A stretch of 64,000 nucleotides of DNA from Sulfurirhabdus autotrophica (GCF_004346685.1 NZ_SMCO01000016.1:1-64000), one strand, 5' to 3'. Shown: positions 31,375-40,905, counted from the first letter of the stretch. Program-made: numbers and translations. The notes: generated from the sequence alone by a model not told the origin.

Positions 31375-32684
31375 ACCTGTTTCCCCGCAGCCTGGCTACA
31401 CGGGCCTTTCTGCTGATCGCTTTACTGATATTGCTGTCACTTATCGCAAGCACCATTTTATTCCGCCAGGCAGAGCGCACCCCCCGCGCTATGCAACTTG
31501 CGCAAATGGTCACATCAGTTGTCAATCTCACCCGCGCCGCCGTGCTTTCCGCTGACCCTACACTCAGATCCGCTTTACTGGATGAAATGGCAGAATCTGA
31601 CGGCATAAGGGTTTTTCTGGCTGATCCCCATGAACAGTTGGTGCCATTTGCATTACATTATGGCGTTAATCAAAAAATGGCTACAGATATACGTATACAG
31701 CTAGGCCCGAATACGCGCTTTGCATCAGCCAGGAATGGCGAAGAAGGCTTTTGGGTAAGTTTTTTTATTGGCGATCAGGAATTCTGGATCATGATGCCAG
31801 CTGAACGTATTGAGCGACCAAAACCCTGGCAGTGGCTCGGTTGGAGTGTACTTGTCATGTTCTTTGCACTGATCGGCGGCGCTTTAATTGCTCGACAAGT
31901 GGGCAAGCCACTCAAAAAACTGGCGAGTGCGGCTTATGCTGTGGGGCATGGCGAAACCCCCACGCCACTGGAAGAAAGCGGTGCTGCAGAAACCATTGCT
32001 GTAGTGCGCGCTTTTAACCAGATGTCGTCAGATTTAGCAGCGATCGAACAAGAACGTGCACTGGTATTGGCCGGAATTTCCCATGACTTGCGAACCCCCC
32101 TCACCCGGTTGCGCATTGCAGCAGAATTTATTGATGACGAAGCCAGCAGGGAAGGGATGATATCCGACGTGGAACAAATGGACGCAGTAGTGGGCCAGTT
32201 TCTTGAATATGCCCGGCTCGGTGAGCAAGAACCCATAGCCGAGATCGATCTGCAAGAACTGGTCAGTACTGTAGCCGCACCCTACATGAAGCGTGGCAAA
32301 AGCCTGCTGATCACATTGGCAGAATTTCCGCCTGTTAAAGCGCGTCCGCAATTGCTCAAGCGTGCACTCACCAACCTGCTAGACAACGCAATCAAATATG
32401 GCGGGGACGAAATCTCTCTGGAAAGCTTTAATGCTGACTGGCATGGGCGCCCCTGTGCGTTTTTTGTCATACAGGATCGCGGACCAGGCATACCGGTAGA
32501 AGACATAGAAAAAGCCAAACGCCCCTTTGTTCGTCTTGAAAGCGCTCGAAGCGGCGTAGGTGGATCGGGGCTTGGATTGGCTATTGTAGAACGCGCAGCG
32601 CGCATACAGGGAGGGGAATTGAGATTAGAATCACGCGAAGGTGGGGGATTAAAAGCAACGTTTATTATCCCAATCGTTTCCTGA
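31371..32684 (+). CDS. envZ: EnvZ-like sensor histidine kinase
   Basis: This 437-residue kinase has two membrane helices (about 10-30 and 155-178), a periplasmic loop of about 120 residues, a HAMP (RQVGKPLKKLASAAYAVG), and HisKA with the phospho-His in GISHDLRTPLTRLRIAAEF. A GHKL ATPase follows with LLDNAIKYG, DRGPGI and GGSGLGLAIV. The length and the SHDLRTPL motif match EnvZ. It starts within the ompR stop. It is thought to sense osmotic or other envelope signals; nothing in the sequence says which. Confidence 0.9.
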   Translation: MNLFPRSLATRAFLLIALLILLSLIASTILFRQAERTPRAMQLAQMVTSVVNLTRAAVLSADPTLRSALLDEMAESDGIRVFLADPHEQLVPFALHYGVNQKMATDIRIQLGPNTRFASARNGEEGFWVSFFIGDQEFWIMMPAERIERPKPWQWLGWSVLVMFFALIGGALIARQVGKPLKKLASAAYAVGHGETPTPLEESGAAETIAVVRAFNQMSSDLAAIEQERALVLAGISHDLRTPLTRLRIAAEFIDDEASREGMISDVEQMDAVVGQFLEYARLGEQEPIAEIDLQELVSTVAAPYMKRGKSLLITLAEFPPVKARPQLLKRALTNLLDNAIKYGGDEISLESFNADWHGRPCAFFVIQDRGPGIPVEDIEKAKRPFVRLESARSGVGGSGLGLAIVERAARIQGGELRLESREGGGLKATFIIPIVS

Positions 32685-32813
32685 CAGTCACTTTCTATCC
32701 GATTTATCCAGTTAGAAACAGCTCGCAGAACAACTGTTCCATAGAGCAACTGCGGCAACAACATAAATAACCCATCACTTCAAGCTAGTTAACCAAGTAC
32801 TGTTACAGCATCC

Positions 32814-35800
32814 TCAAAAAGAGTGATTCAGAATATCCTCGACAGTTTGATAGATGGTCCGCAGACGCCCAATTCCACTCCTTGACTCATTGATCTTACC
32901 AGAATGGTACAGATGCATTAATTCATTGCCAACAGAATGAAGTTCATCATGAGAATGTTCTAATTGATTGAGCCATTCTTGGGGAATGTCTTTTTCCTCC
33001 CTTGCTTGTTCTACCCAACGACCACAGTGGCACTTCTCTTTTATCATAATAGGCCAGCGCAATTCTGATTCAGCGCTTGAGTTCAGTTTTTTTTCTAATT
33101 GTTCCAGCCAGTAAGTGCATTCGATTCGAAGCAACTGTAATTGTGTTTCTTTAGGTGTGAGAAGCAATTTGGCACTTGCTTTCCATTCCTCTGGAATCTC
33201 AAAAAATCGAACCCAGGCAGGTATTGCGTCAGGTGGCATCGGGCGTGCAATGCCATAACCCTGTGCAAAAGTACAACCCATATTTAACAGCATAAGCCCA
33301 TGTTCCTTGGTTTCTACTCCCTCTGCAATGACCTCACGTCGGAACGCCTTACTCAACGCCAGCACTGCTTCCACTATGGCGTAATCATCGGGATCGCCAA
33401 TCATGTCGCTCACAAAACTTTGGTCGATTTTGACGACACTAACATCCAAATTACGTATATGGGTAAGCGATGAATAGCCTGTGCCAAAGTCATCAAGTGA
33501 AAATTTAATTCCAAGCCGGTGATGGCAATCTCGGATTACTCTGCTTACCAGCAGCAGGTCTTCCATCGCACTACTTTCCAGCACTTCCAGTTCAAATTGC
33601 TGCGGAGAGATTTCCGGGTATTGCGCAAGCGCGGACTCAATATGCATGAAAAAATCTTCCCCTTGCAAATGGCGCGGAGAGATATTAACGCTCACTTTGA
33701 TCTCTAAACCAGATTCTTTCCACTCTGCCATTTGCCGAAGCGCCTCATCGATCACCCAGTTACCAACCATAATCTCCAAAGACGTGCCTTCTATCACGGG
33801 AAGAAAATCGGAGGGCGGTAATATGCCATGCTCTGGATGGTTCCATCTGATCAGGGCTTCCAGACCAACAACTTCACCTGTCATCATATTCACCTTCGGC
33901 TGGTAGTACAGACAGAACTCTTTCCGAGCAAAGACTCCTTCAATAATGTGCAGCTGATTACGATAGCTTTGCACCTGCAAATCATGTTCGGGATCGAATA
34001 ACTGATAATGATTCCGTCCACTCAACTTAGCCAGGTACATTGCTTGATCGGCATGGCGTAATAACGTATCAGGCTCATCAGCTTCATCTAATGGATAGAT
34101 AGTTATGCCGCTACTGGCGCTAAGGGTAACAATCTGGCCATCTATTACATATGGCTGGACGATGGCACGATGGATCCGTTCGAGCATGTTAAAGCATTGC
34201 TCGACCCTATCTAGCCCTCCCAGTAGCAATGCGAATTCATCTCCTCCCTGTCGTGATATTGTATCCTCTTCGCGCATAACAGACTTGATGCGCCGCGCAA
34301 TTTCGATCAGCAATTGATCACCTGCTTCATGCCCATAGGTATCGTTTACTTTTTTAAAATCATCCAGATCGAGATAACACACACCCAAAAGAGATTTATC
34401 ACGCTTGCAGTGATTCATGGCTTGTTTGAAACGGTCTGCGAACAGCACCCGGTTAGGCAGTTGCGTCAGGGCATCATAGTGTGCCATCAGTTCCAGCGAC
34501 TGCTGCTGTTGTTTGGTTTGGGTAATGTCAGAGAACAGGCCAACAAAGTTTACGGCATTGCCAAGCTTGTCGCGCAAAGCAGAAATGGTGAGGTGTGCCG
34601 CATATACTACCCCATTATTTTTACGGTTCCACATTTCCCCTTGCCAATAGCCTGCTTCGGCAAGTGACTGCATCATCAAAGTGTAAAACTCCGGAGGCTG
34701 TCTGCCTGAATTAAAAATGCGCAGATTCTGACCTATCGCCTCCTCGCGTCTATAACCCGTAATATCGCAAAATGCCGGATTGACATCAATGATGTTAGCA
34801 TCTGCATCCGTGATTACAATGCCTTCATGGGCCTCAGCAAATACACGCGCGGAGAGTTGGAGTTTTTCTTCAGCTTTCTTTTGAATACTGATATCGAAGC
34901 AAATACCAGCCATACGCAATGCGTTGCCTTGCTCATCATAGGTCGTGTTACCCAGTGCCCGTATCCATCTTTCCTCACCGCTTTCAAGAACGATTCGGTA
35001 GTCGTTGCTGAGAGCTATGCGTTCTCGTATTGCATCCATAATACGATCTTCTGCTGCTTGCGCATCATCGGGATGCAACACACCTCTCCAAGCTTCAAAG
35101 GTAGCCTCTTTTCTCTCAGAATCCATACCGAACAAACTGTAAAGTTCATTCGACCAATCAAGCTTCCCTGATCGCATGTCCCAATCCCATGAACCAGCTC
35201 CAGCAGCGCTCAACGCAAACGACAGCCGCTCATTGGCAAGCTTGAGGGCATGCTCTGTTTGCTTGAGAACAGTAATATCCTGGGCTATAAGCACAATACA
35301 TTGCTTATTTTGTATTTCAACGAGTTCCGCAGAGACCAGACAAGTTACTTCTTTGATTTTTGTCTTGAAATGAAATTCCAGATTGGTGACACGCCCTTTT
35401 TCAGTTAGCTCTGAGATAAAACTAGCGCGATTAATAGCTTTTTCCCAAATATCCAATTCAATGGATGTATGACCAACCGCTTCTTCGCGGGTATAACCAG
35501 TAATGCGAACCCAGGCATCATTAACCTCAATGAATCTGCCTTCTGAAAGCGTTGTAATTGAAATAGGATTAGGTGAGCTATGAAATGTTTTTGAAAATTT
35601 ATTTTCACTGATTCGTAAAATCTCTGCTGTCAATTTGCTCTCGGTGATATCTCCTCCAGAGCCGAGGGTGCCGATGATATTGCCACGCTCATTGCAGAGA
35701 GCCGTATTGTGCCATGCGATCATCCGCTCGCTTCCGTCACGGCATAGCACGGGGTTTTCAAAATACTCTACCGCATTGACATCTCCGACCAAGAGCTTAT

Positions 35801-36791
35801 GAAAAGTAGATAACACCTTGTCCAAATCATGCTGAGGCAGGCAGGTAGCGAACCAGTTACGCCCCAACAATTCGTCTTCCTTGTAGCCCAGCAATACGCA
35901 GCCGGCTCGATTGATCATAGTGATGCAACCATCGTGATCCAGCGCTACCATCATAGTTTGCATTGTGTCGAGATAACGCTGATTGAGATCATGCTCATGG
36001 CGCAGTTCCATTTCGGCCTGCTTTCGCTCAGTTATATCCTCAGCGATGCCGGCAATGCGATAAACCTTTCCTTCTGCATCAATAACGGGAAAAGCACGAG
36101 CATATATCCACCGCTCAGAACCATCCGGCCGGAGTATTCGATATTCTGGAAATGTTATGTCAGATAAATTACCAGCACTTTTCTTGCTGATAGCTGCAAT
36201 GATTTGTTCGCGGTCTGCATCCACCACGGCATCCAGCCAATCCAGCGGTCTGGAATAAAGACTCTCGCAAGAACGTCCCCAAATTTTTTCATAAGCCGGA
36301 CTAATGAAGAACACCTCATTCCAATCTGGAGCACCTAGCCAGAAAACTTCGCGTATATTTTCCGTCAGTTGCCGGAAAATGGTATTGCTCTCTTTCAGCG
36401 CCTTTTCCGTCTGCTTACGCACACTGATGTCGCGCAGAATCGCCGTGAAGGTTTTTTTTCCATCAATTTCCACCTGCGAGATCGATGCCTCGAACAAAAA
36501 TTCTTCGCCATTGGCACGCAAAGCGTAAGATACTCCGGGCGCTGTCATAGTGCGCGTTGTAATTCCTGACCTGCCAAAATTTTCTACATGTTGACGATGA
36601 GAAGCATGAAAGCGAGCAGGGATGAGTTTCTCTAGTGGCTGACCAATGATTTCGTCTGCGCGGCGGCCAAACATAAGCTCGGCAGCATGATTGAATATGA
36701 TGATGTTCTGGCTCTCGTCCGTTGAGACAATAGCGTCCATCGCAGAGTCAATCAGATTACTAAGGAGGGTAGCCTGTTCTTGCGTTTTCAA
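32814..36791 (-). CDS. Six-PAS GGDEF-EAL c-di-GMP protein with C-terminal CZB-like domain
   Basis: This long (about 1325-residue) protein has no membrane helix. It has six PAS domains (about residues 5-760), then a GGDEF domain with RQGGDEFALLL and the I-site REED five residues before it, an EAL domain (EALIRW, DDFGTGYSSL, KIDQSFV, AEGVET), and a C-terminal CZB-like segment. The last part shows ECTYWLEQL, about 26 residues, CHCGRW, about 18 residues, then HSHDELHSV. That is the Hx[WFYL]...CxxGxW...HxxxH zinc pattern, with Cys in place of the first His. Both enzyme domains look intact. The TTG at 36791 is preferred, behind GGAG, over a TTG at 36845. The CZB assignment is by motif. Confidence 0.85.
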   Translation of the reverse strand: MKTQEQATLLSNLIDSAMDAIVSTDESQNIIIFNHAAELMFGRRADEIIGQPLEKLIPARFHASHRQHVENFGRSGITTRTMTAPGVSYALRANGEEFLFEASISQVEIDGKKTFTAILRDISVRKQTEKALKESNTIFRQLTENIREVFWLGAPDWNEVFFISPAYEKIWGRSCESLYSRPLDWLDAVVDADREQIIAAISKKSAGNLSDITFPEYRILRPDGSERWIYARAFPVIDAEGKVYRIAGIAEDITERKQAEMELRHEHDLNQRYLDTMQTMMVALDHDGCITMINRAGCVLLGYKEDELLGRNWFATCLPQHDLDKVLSTFHKLLVGDVNAVEYFENPVLCRDGSERMIAWHNTALCNERGNIIGTLGSGGDITESKLTAEILRISENKFSKTFHSSPNPISITTLSEGRFIEVNDAWVRITGYTREEAVGHTSIELDIWEKAINRASFISELTEKGRVTNLEFHFKTKIKEVTCLVSAELVEIQNKQCIVLIAQDITVLKQTEHALKLANERLSFALSAAGAGSWDWDMRSGKLDWSNELYSLFGMDSERKEATFEAWRGVLHPDDAQAAEDRIMDAIRERIALSNDYRIVLESGEERWIRALGNTTYDEQGNALRMAGICFDISIQKKAEEKLQLSARVFAEAHEGIVITDADANIIDVNPAFCDITGYRREEAIGQNLRIFNSGRQPPEFYTLMMQSLAEAGYWQGEMWNRKNNGVVYAAHLTISALRDKLGNAVNFVGLFSDITQTKQQQQSLELMAHYDALTQLPNRVLFADRFKQAMNHCKRDKSLLGVCYLDLDDFKKVNDTYGHEAGDQLLIEIARRIKSVMREEDTISRQGGDEFALLLGGLDRVEQCFNMLERIHRAIVQPYVIDGQIVTLSASSGITIYPLDEADEPDTLLRHADQAMYLAKLSGRNHYQLFDPEHDLQVQSYRNQLHIIEGVFARKEFCLYYQPKVNMMTGEVVGLEALIRWNHPEHGILPPSDFLPVIEGTSLEIMVGNWVIDEALRQMAEWKESGLEIKVSVNISPRHLQGEDFFMHIESALAQYPEISPQQFELEVLESSAMEDLLLVSRVIRDCHHRLGIKFSLDDFGTGYSSLTHIRNLDVSVVKIDQSFVSDMIGDPDDYAIVEAVLALSKAFRREVIAEGVETKEHGLMLLNMGCTFAQGYGIARPMPPDAIPAWVRFFEIPEEWKASAKLLLTPKETQLQLLRIECTYWLEQLEKKLNSSAESELRWPIMIKEKCHCGRWVEQAREEKDIPQEWLNQLEHSHDELHSVGNELMHLYHSGKINESRSGIGRLRTIYQTVEDILNHSF

Positions 36792-37308
36792 GAGGTGTCT
36801 CCGTTTGATTCGAAAAAGCCCACATCTTTTGATGAAACCTTGCAATTAATTGTTTACTATCCCACGAGATATGCAAAAAGAGCTTCGTTAACAGGCTCAT
36901 CCACCTGCTTTCGTATAGTTTTTCTTGGTGCCAATGGTTATTAACCATAGATTATTTTTCACTTATCGCATGACAACAGTTGCGTTCACGCTATGAAATA
37001 AAGCGTATCGCACCTACCAAATATAGAGCATTCTTCAAGAAATGTACGTGTGAGTTTATTATATATAACAATGCATCATAATTTTTCAAAATCAAGATCG
37101 ACGGCTGCCATTTGTCAGACTACTAGCACAGTTCTGGTTGATTTACTTCAGCACAAGGCTTGAATGCTTTAGCTATATAATTCCGCCATTGACGCGTTTA
37201 TTTGGCATGCCTTATCTTTACCTATTTATGGCTGAGCCATTTATAATCACATGAAGGATTATTTTCTACAGAACATCCGAATATCAAAAAAATCAAAGGA
37301 GAAACACC
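36792..37308. other. Non-coding stretch between divergent genes
   Basis: No gene is seen. The stretch is AT-rich and presumably carries the promoter of the PAS-GGDEF-EAL gene on the left and that of the ATT-start gene on the right (for example TATAAT at 37176-37181, with no clear -35 element). I see no operator or repeat that I can name. Confidence 0.3.
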
Positions 37309-37713
37309 ATTAATATCGCCACTTTCGAAGCACTATTAAGCGCAGCAGCACAACAACCCGAACCGCAGCGCATGCTCTTTGTATTCGCCCAGACTGAGCT
37401 ACCTGAAGAACATAGCGATATTGAAGCCCAACGATTTCAGGCTGGGCAGGGCGGCGCTTTAAATCCTGTTATGTACGTGGATAAGACCCTGAAGGAATTA
37501 AGCAATTTTACAGATCTGATTTCGGAATCTCAACAAATGGGTCAGCCTTGGCAGGTTGTTTTTGTTGCCGGCCTGGCAGGTAAACAAGGCGAATTACCTA
37601 GTAGTAGCGAAGCACAAGCAGCGATGGAAATGATGGTTAAATCGATCCAGCAGGGTGCGATTTCCAATTTTCTGGCTTATGACCGGGAAGGTTCCCCGAT
37701 GCAGTTTGAATAA
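37309..37713 (+). CDS. Conserved small cytoplasmic protein with an ATT start codon
   Basis: This protein is 134 residues when started at ATT 37309. AAAGGAG at 37295-37301 lies 7 bases before it, and the new N-terminus (M-N-I-A-T-F-E-A-L-L-S-A-A-A-Q-Q-P-E-P-Q-R) is in frame and reads as real protein. The first ATG in frame is 63 bases later (37372), has no ribosome site, and would cut off this part. ATT starts are rare (infC and pcnB in E. coli). The rest, RMLFVFAQTELPEE and GQGGALNPVMYVDK, resembles a conserved betaproteobacterial family of about 130 residues that databases sometimes mislabel as a ribonucleotide reductase subunit. Its function is unknown. Confidence 0.75.
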   Translation: MNIATFEALLSAAAQQPEPQRMLFVFAQTELPEEHSDIEAQRFQAGQGGALNPVMYVDKTLKELSNFTDLISESQQMGQPWQVVFVAGLAGKQGELPSSSEAQAAMEMMVKSIQQGAISNFLAYDREGSPMQFE

Positions 37714-37741
37714 GCTTGCGGCTAATTAACCAGCCCTAAAA

Positions 37742-38188
37742 ATGCGCAATAACAAACTATTACGTGCTATTTACACCCTGGCAGTTTATCTATGGGCAGC
37801 ACCCATTTCACTGCTTGGCCTGGCACTTGGGATCCTCTCGCTGCCGGGGGGTTGCAAACTGAGTGTGAATGAAGGTGTGCTTGAGTGTGCAGGAGGACGT
37901 ATTTTGTCCGGACTCCTTTCAGCACTTGGACGAAATATGCAGATTCAGGCCATTACCCTCGGGCATGTGGTACTCGCTCGCAACCATGAAACCATGCATG
38001 CATTGCGTTTCCACGAACGCATACACGTGAAACAATACGAACGATGGGGTTTGCTTTTTTTGCCACTGTATTTTGGCTCAAGTATGCTGGCCTTAATGGT
38101 TGGCAAAGATCCCTATTTTGACAATCACTTTGAAAAAGCGGCTTTTGAAGGTGCTGCAAAGCACGCTGATTCTCAAATCAACTCATAG
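37742..38188 (+). CDS. Membrane protein with an HExxH motif
   Basis: This 148-residue protein has a hydrophobic N-terminus (about 10-33) and a second hydrophobic segment near 103-118. Between them is FHERIHVKQYERWG, which contains HExxH (HERIH), the zinc-metallopeptidase signature, on a predicted helix. Histidine and glutamate residues nearby (GHVVLARNHETMHALRFHE) could add ligands. I do not recognise the family by name. A protease or a non-catalytic metal site is possible; the motif alone is short. It follows the ATT-start gene by 28 bases and may be in the same transcript. Confidence 0.7.
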   Translation: MRNNKLLRAIYTLAVYLWAAPISLLGLALGILSLPGGCKLSVNEGVLECAGGRILSGLLSALGRNMQIQAITLGHVVLARNHETMHALRFHERIHVKQYERWGLLFLPLYFGSSMLALMVGKDPYFDNHFEKAAFEGAAKHADSQINS

Positions 38189-38333
38189 TTGTTCAATAAA
38201 TCAGTTTGATGGTCTCATTCAATCAGCTATATAAGCCAAATCCCTCCCCCGTATAAGGGAGAAGGAAGCACTTAACTTTCACAGTTAGTGGCGGTCGTGA
38301 TTACACGCTCACCACACTCCGCGAACCATTGCC

Positions 38334-39893
38334 TTATGTTCCTCCACCGTGAAACTCAACCCCCGGTTGATTCTCCGGCAAATCCGCTATCATCAGGTCA
38401 TGCCGGAATTTTTGCATATCATCCAGTTTAACCCCTGCCAGTAAGGATTTTGCATCACGCAGAGCAGACTCTAACAAGGCTGCCGCAAGTGCGTGCTCTT
38501 CCTGGCCCAGAGTTTGCGATAATGCCCGTAGATCGTAATCAAAGTCTTTTTTAACCGGCACTGCCAACGGCCTTGTTGCAGCACGCGAACTCACAGAAAC
38601 TTTAGCGCTTTCACCCTCAGGGGTTTGCAGTTTCCGCATTAGCGTTGCGATATGGCTTGATACGGGGACGCCAGCGGTTGCGGGTTTAAGTTTGATCTTG
38701 TTGATGAAGTAGTTTTCAAAATCCACTTTGGCGAGATGCACCCATTTACCTTCTTTGAGCCAATTGATGTTGCGTAGTGGAATCTGTGGCTCTGAATGAT
38801 ACAGTGCACCGGATTTGGACATGTCAGTCAGCCACTTGGCACGGATAGGTGCTGGACTGGTGAGCGCCTCCCCTTTCAGCGTTGCTTCTATGTTACGCAC
38901 AGCGGCATCCACTTCATTTTGAATGGTATAAACGGAATCAGGCGCGCCTAATGGTAACGGTGATTTGGATACGGAAGGATGTGCGCCGCACACGCCCACT
39001 GCGTAGATATTAGGGTAGGCAGTACTGCGCAGGTATTCATCCGTTTTCACAAAACCACGTTCATCAGTCAGGCCGGTGCTATCGCGAAGCGCATGAATAC
39101 CTCGGAAAGCGGCCCAATAAACAGAATAGGCGAAAGGCACATCACTTGTACGGGCTTCATTTCCCAGTGCATCGCATTCTGCAATATGCACCACACCCGA
39201 CTCTATCTTTTTGGTTTTTACATTGGTGAGATAGGTAATATTCCGGGCGGCAAGTGCTTCTTCCAGTAAGCGGCGCGTATCACTTTCTATACCCAAACCG
39301 AGGTGCCCTACATAGGGTTCAGGGGTGATCAGTGTAATTGGTACACGGTCCCGAATATTGCGACGGCGCAGATCAGCATCGACCAGAAAAGCAAATTCAT
39401 ACACAGGGCCAATGATCGATGAGTTTTGTACTGCTCCAATCACAATCGGGCCAGGATTTTTCACAAACTCCTGATAGTCCGTAAAGGATTTATGGGCATC
39501 TTCCATGTGTACAACAGAGTGAACATAGCCTTTGTCGGGGTCCAGTCCTTCAATTTCATCAAACGCCGGCTTAGGGCCTGTAGCCAGTATCAGGAAATCG
39601 TAAGCCAGCTTTGTGCCATCTACCAGTTCTACCTGGTTATTGGCACCATCCACTTTTTTCAGCGCTTTAGGGATAAAATCGATACCTCGATCTGCCAGAC
39701 AGCGGCCAATAGGAAACGAGATGTCTTTCGTATCTCGCCACCCCATGGCAACCCATGGGTTGGACGGTACAAAATGAAAATAATCCTTATCTGAAACCAC
39801 TGTGACCTTATCCTGCGGGCCTAGCCTGTTTTTGATGGCGTAAGCTGCAGGAACCCCTGCTATACCTGCTCCTGCAATTACTACATGTGTCAT
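38334..39893 (-). CDS. SQR-like flavoprotein lacking the catalytic cysteine, downstream of nar genes
   Basis: This 519-residue FAD/NAD(P)-type protein has the FAD motif VVIAGAGIAGVPAAYAIK at its start, the second Rossmann-type segment ILATGPKP, and the tail motif for FAD (VGVCGAHPSVSKSPLPLGAP). The overall pattern fits sulfide:quinone oxidoreductase (SQR) or NDH-2-type enzymes. In SQR the motif GASCFGPAYEF holds the catalytic Cys; here it reads NSSIIGPVYEFAFL, so that Cys is absent. A C-terminal extension of about 100 residues has no known motif. It follows ppiC in the nar run. Quinone reduction from an unknown donor is a guess, and the sulfide activity is unlikely on sequence. Confidence 0.75.
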   Translation of the reverse strand: MTHVVIAGAGIAGVPAAYAIKNRLGPQDKVTVVSDKDYFHFVPSNPWVAMGWRDTKDISFPIGRCLADRGIDFIPKALKKVDGANNQVELVDGTKLAYDFLILATGPKPAFDEIEGLDPDKGYVHSVVHMEDAHKSFTDYQEFVKNPGPIVIGAVQNSSIIGPVYEFAFLVDADLRRRNIRDRVPITLITPEPYVGHLGLGIESDTRRLLEEALAARNITYLTNVKTKKIESGVVHIAECDALGNEARTSDVPFAYSVYWAAFRGIHALRDSTGLTDERGFVKTDEYLRSTAYPNIYAVGVCGAHPSVSKSPLPLGAPDSVYTIQNEVDAAVRNIEATLKGEALTSPAPIRAKWLTDMSKSGALYHSEPQIPLRNINWLKEGKWVHLAKVDFENYFINKIKLKPATAGVPVSSHIATLMRKLQTPEGESAKVSVSSRAATRPLAVPVKKDFDYDLRALSQTLGQEEHALAAALLESALRDAKSLLAGVKLDDMQKFRHDLMIADLPENQPGVEFHGGGT

Positions 39894-39929
39894 GACGATC
39901 TCCTTTGGTGCGATGTTTAAGTTAACCCG

Positions 39930-40727
39930 CTACTGCACGAGAGGCGTCTTCGCGCCTTCTAATTCCACTCCTTGAATATTAGCTTGTCCTACCAGAATTT
40001 TTAGGTATTGTTTGAGCGCGCGAGCGCGAACTTGCTCAGCCAGATAGTGCGCGAGCTGATCTTTAATCATGTCAAACGGCAGTGTGCGGCCCTCTGCACT
40101 ACGCTCAACCCGGACAATATGCAGCCCGAAACGGGTTTCAACCAGCTTGGGCGAAATTTCTCCGGCTTCAAGGCTGAAAATCACCCGTTCAAATTCCGGA
40201 ACAGTTTGCCCTTTGGTCAACTGGCCCAGGCTGCCACCCACTTCTGCCGAGGTGCAGTTGGAATAAGTACGTGCCAGTTCTTCAAATTGCGCTGGTTGCG
40301 CCAATGCCTGCTGAAGAATTTCTTCAGCTTTACCCCGCAACGCATCCAGGGGGACATTGGGTGTGACCTGAAACAGTATATGACTGGCTTCTACCAGATC
40401 ACCATTGCGGAACTGATCGAGATTCTTGCGATAATAGGTTTCGCATTCTTCGTCGGTCGGAACCGGTGATTGCACTTCCATTTCGATCAATCGATCAATA
40501 AGTGCATCTTCGATCAATGATTCTGCATCTTCAGCCTGGGAGGTTTCCAGTGCCCGCAGTTCTTCCTGGGCCATGGCAACTTTGTTACGTGCTGCCTGCA
40601 ACAATACTTCACGCAGCACCAGTGCTTCTACCGCAGCTTTAACGGGCGCAGGTGCATTGGCATGGTGCGGCAACTCGCGCTCTACCGCTTCATCTGTAAT
40701 TTCAACATCATTGACGCTGATACCCAT
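39930..40727 (-). CDS. ppiC: Parvulin-type peptidyl-prolyl isomerase
   Basis: This 265-residue protein has a SurA/NifM-like N-terminal helical region and a parvulin domain (VEASHILFQVTPN..., then GGSLGQLTKGQTVPEFERVIFSL and ETRFGLHIVRVERS). It has no signal peptide, so it is cytoplasmic. Parvulins often follow narI in betaproteobacterial nar operons and are thought to help NarG or NarI mature, in the way NifM helps nitrogenase Fe protein. It is separated from narI by 229 bases that contain an imperfect palindrome. Confidence 0.85.
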   Translation of the reverse strand: MGISVNDVEITDEAVERELPHHANAPAPVKAAVEALVLREVLLQAARNKVAMAQEELRALETSQAEDAESLIEDALIDRLIEMEVQSPVPTDEECETYYRKNLDQFRNGDLVEASHILFQVTPNVPLDALRGKAEEILQQALAQPAQFEELARTYSNCTSAEVGGSLGQLTKGQTVPEFERVIFSLEAGEISPKLVETRFGLHIVRVERSAEGRTLPFDMIKDQLAHYLAEQVRARALKQYLKILVGQANIQGVELEGAKTPLVQ

Positions 40728-40776
40728 GATTCTTTCTCCATGATTCAGGTTGCTTTTATGAAACTTAATTAGTTCT

Positions 40777-40905
40777 CATCCGGATACACATGCCCCCCCA
40801 TTTGACGGGGAGGACCAAGGAGAGAGGGGTAACACCTTGACGCTTACCTCCCCTCTCCCCAATCCTCTTCCAAAAGGGGCGAGGGAGTTATGGCATTTCC
40901 GGATG
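40777..40905. repeat. Imperfect palindromic element between ppiC and narI
   Basis: CATCCGGA (40777-40784) and TCCGGATG (40898-40905), with ATGCC (40790-40794) and GGCAT (40892-40896) inside, bracket a C/G-rich core. In the core, GGAGAGAGGGGTAA faces TTACCTCCCCTCTCC with a small offset. The CTCCCCTCTCCCC-type core resembles abundant interspersed repeats of proteobacteria. It could be a processing or attenuation structure or a REP-like element. Confidence 0.45.

Noticed and set aside
38241-38262. A terminator in the CCCTCCCCC...AAGGGAGAAGG stretch after the HExxH gene
   Set aside because: The arms pair poorly and no T-run follows. It looks like a fragment of the C/G-rich repeat type also seen at 40777-40905.
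38334-39893. Calling the flavoprotein a sulfide:quinone oxidoreductase
   Set aside because: The catalytic Cys in the GASCFGPAYEF position is missing, so sulfide activity is unlikely.
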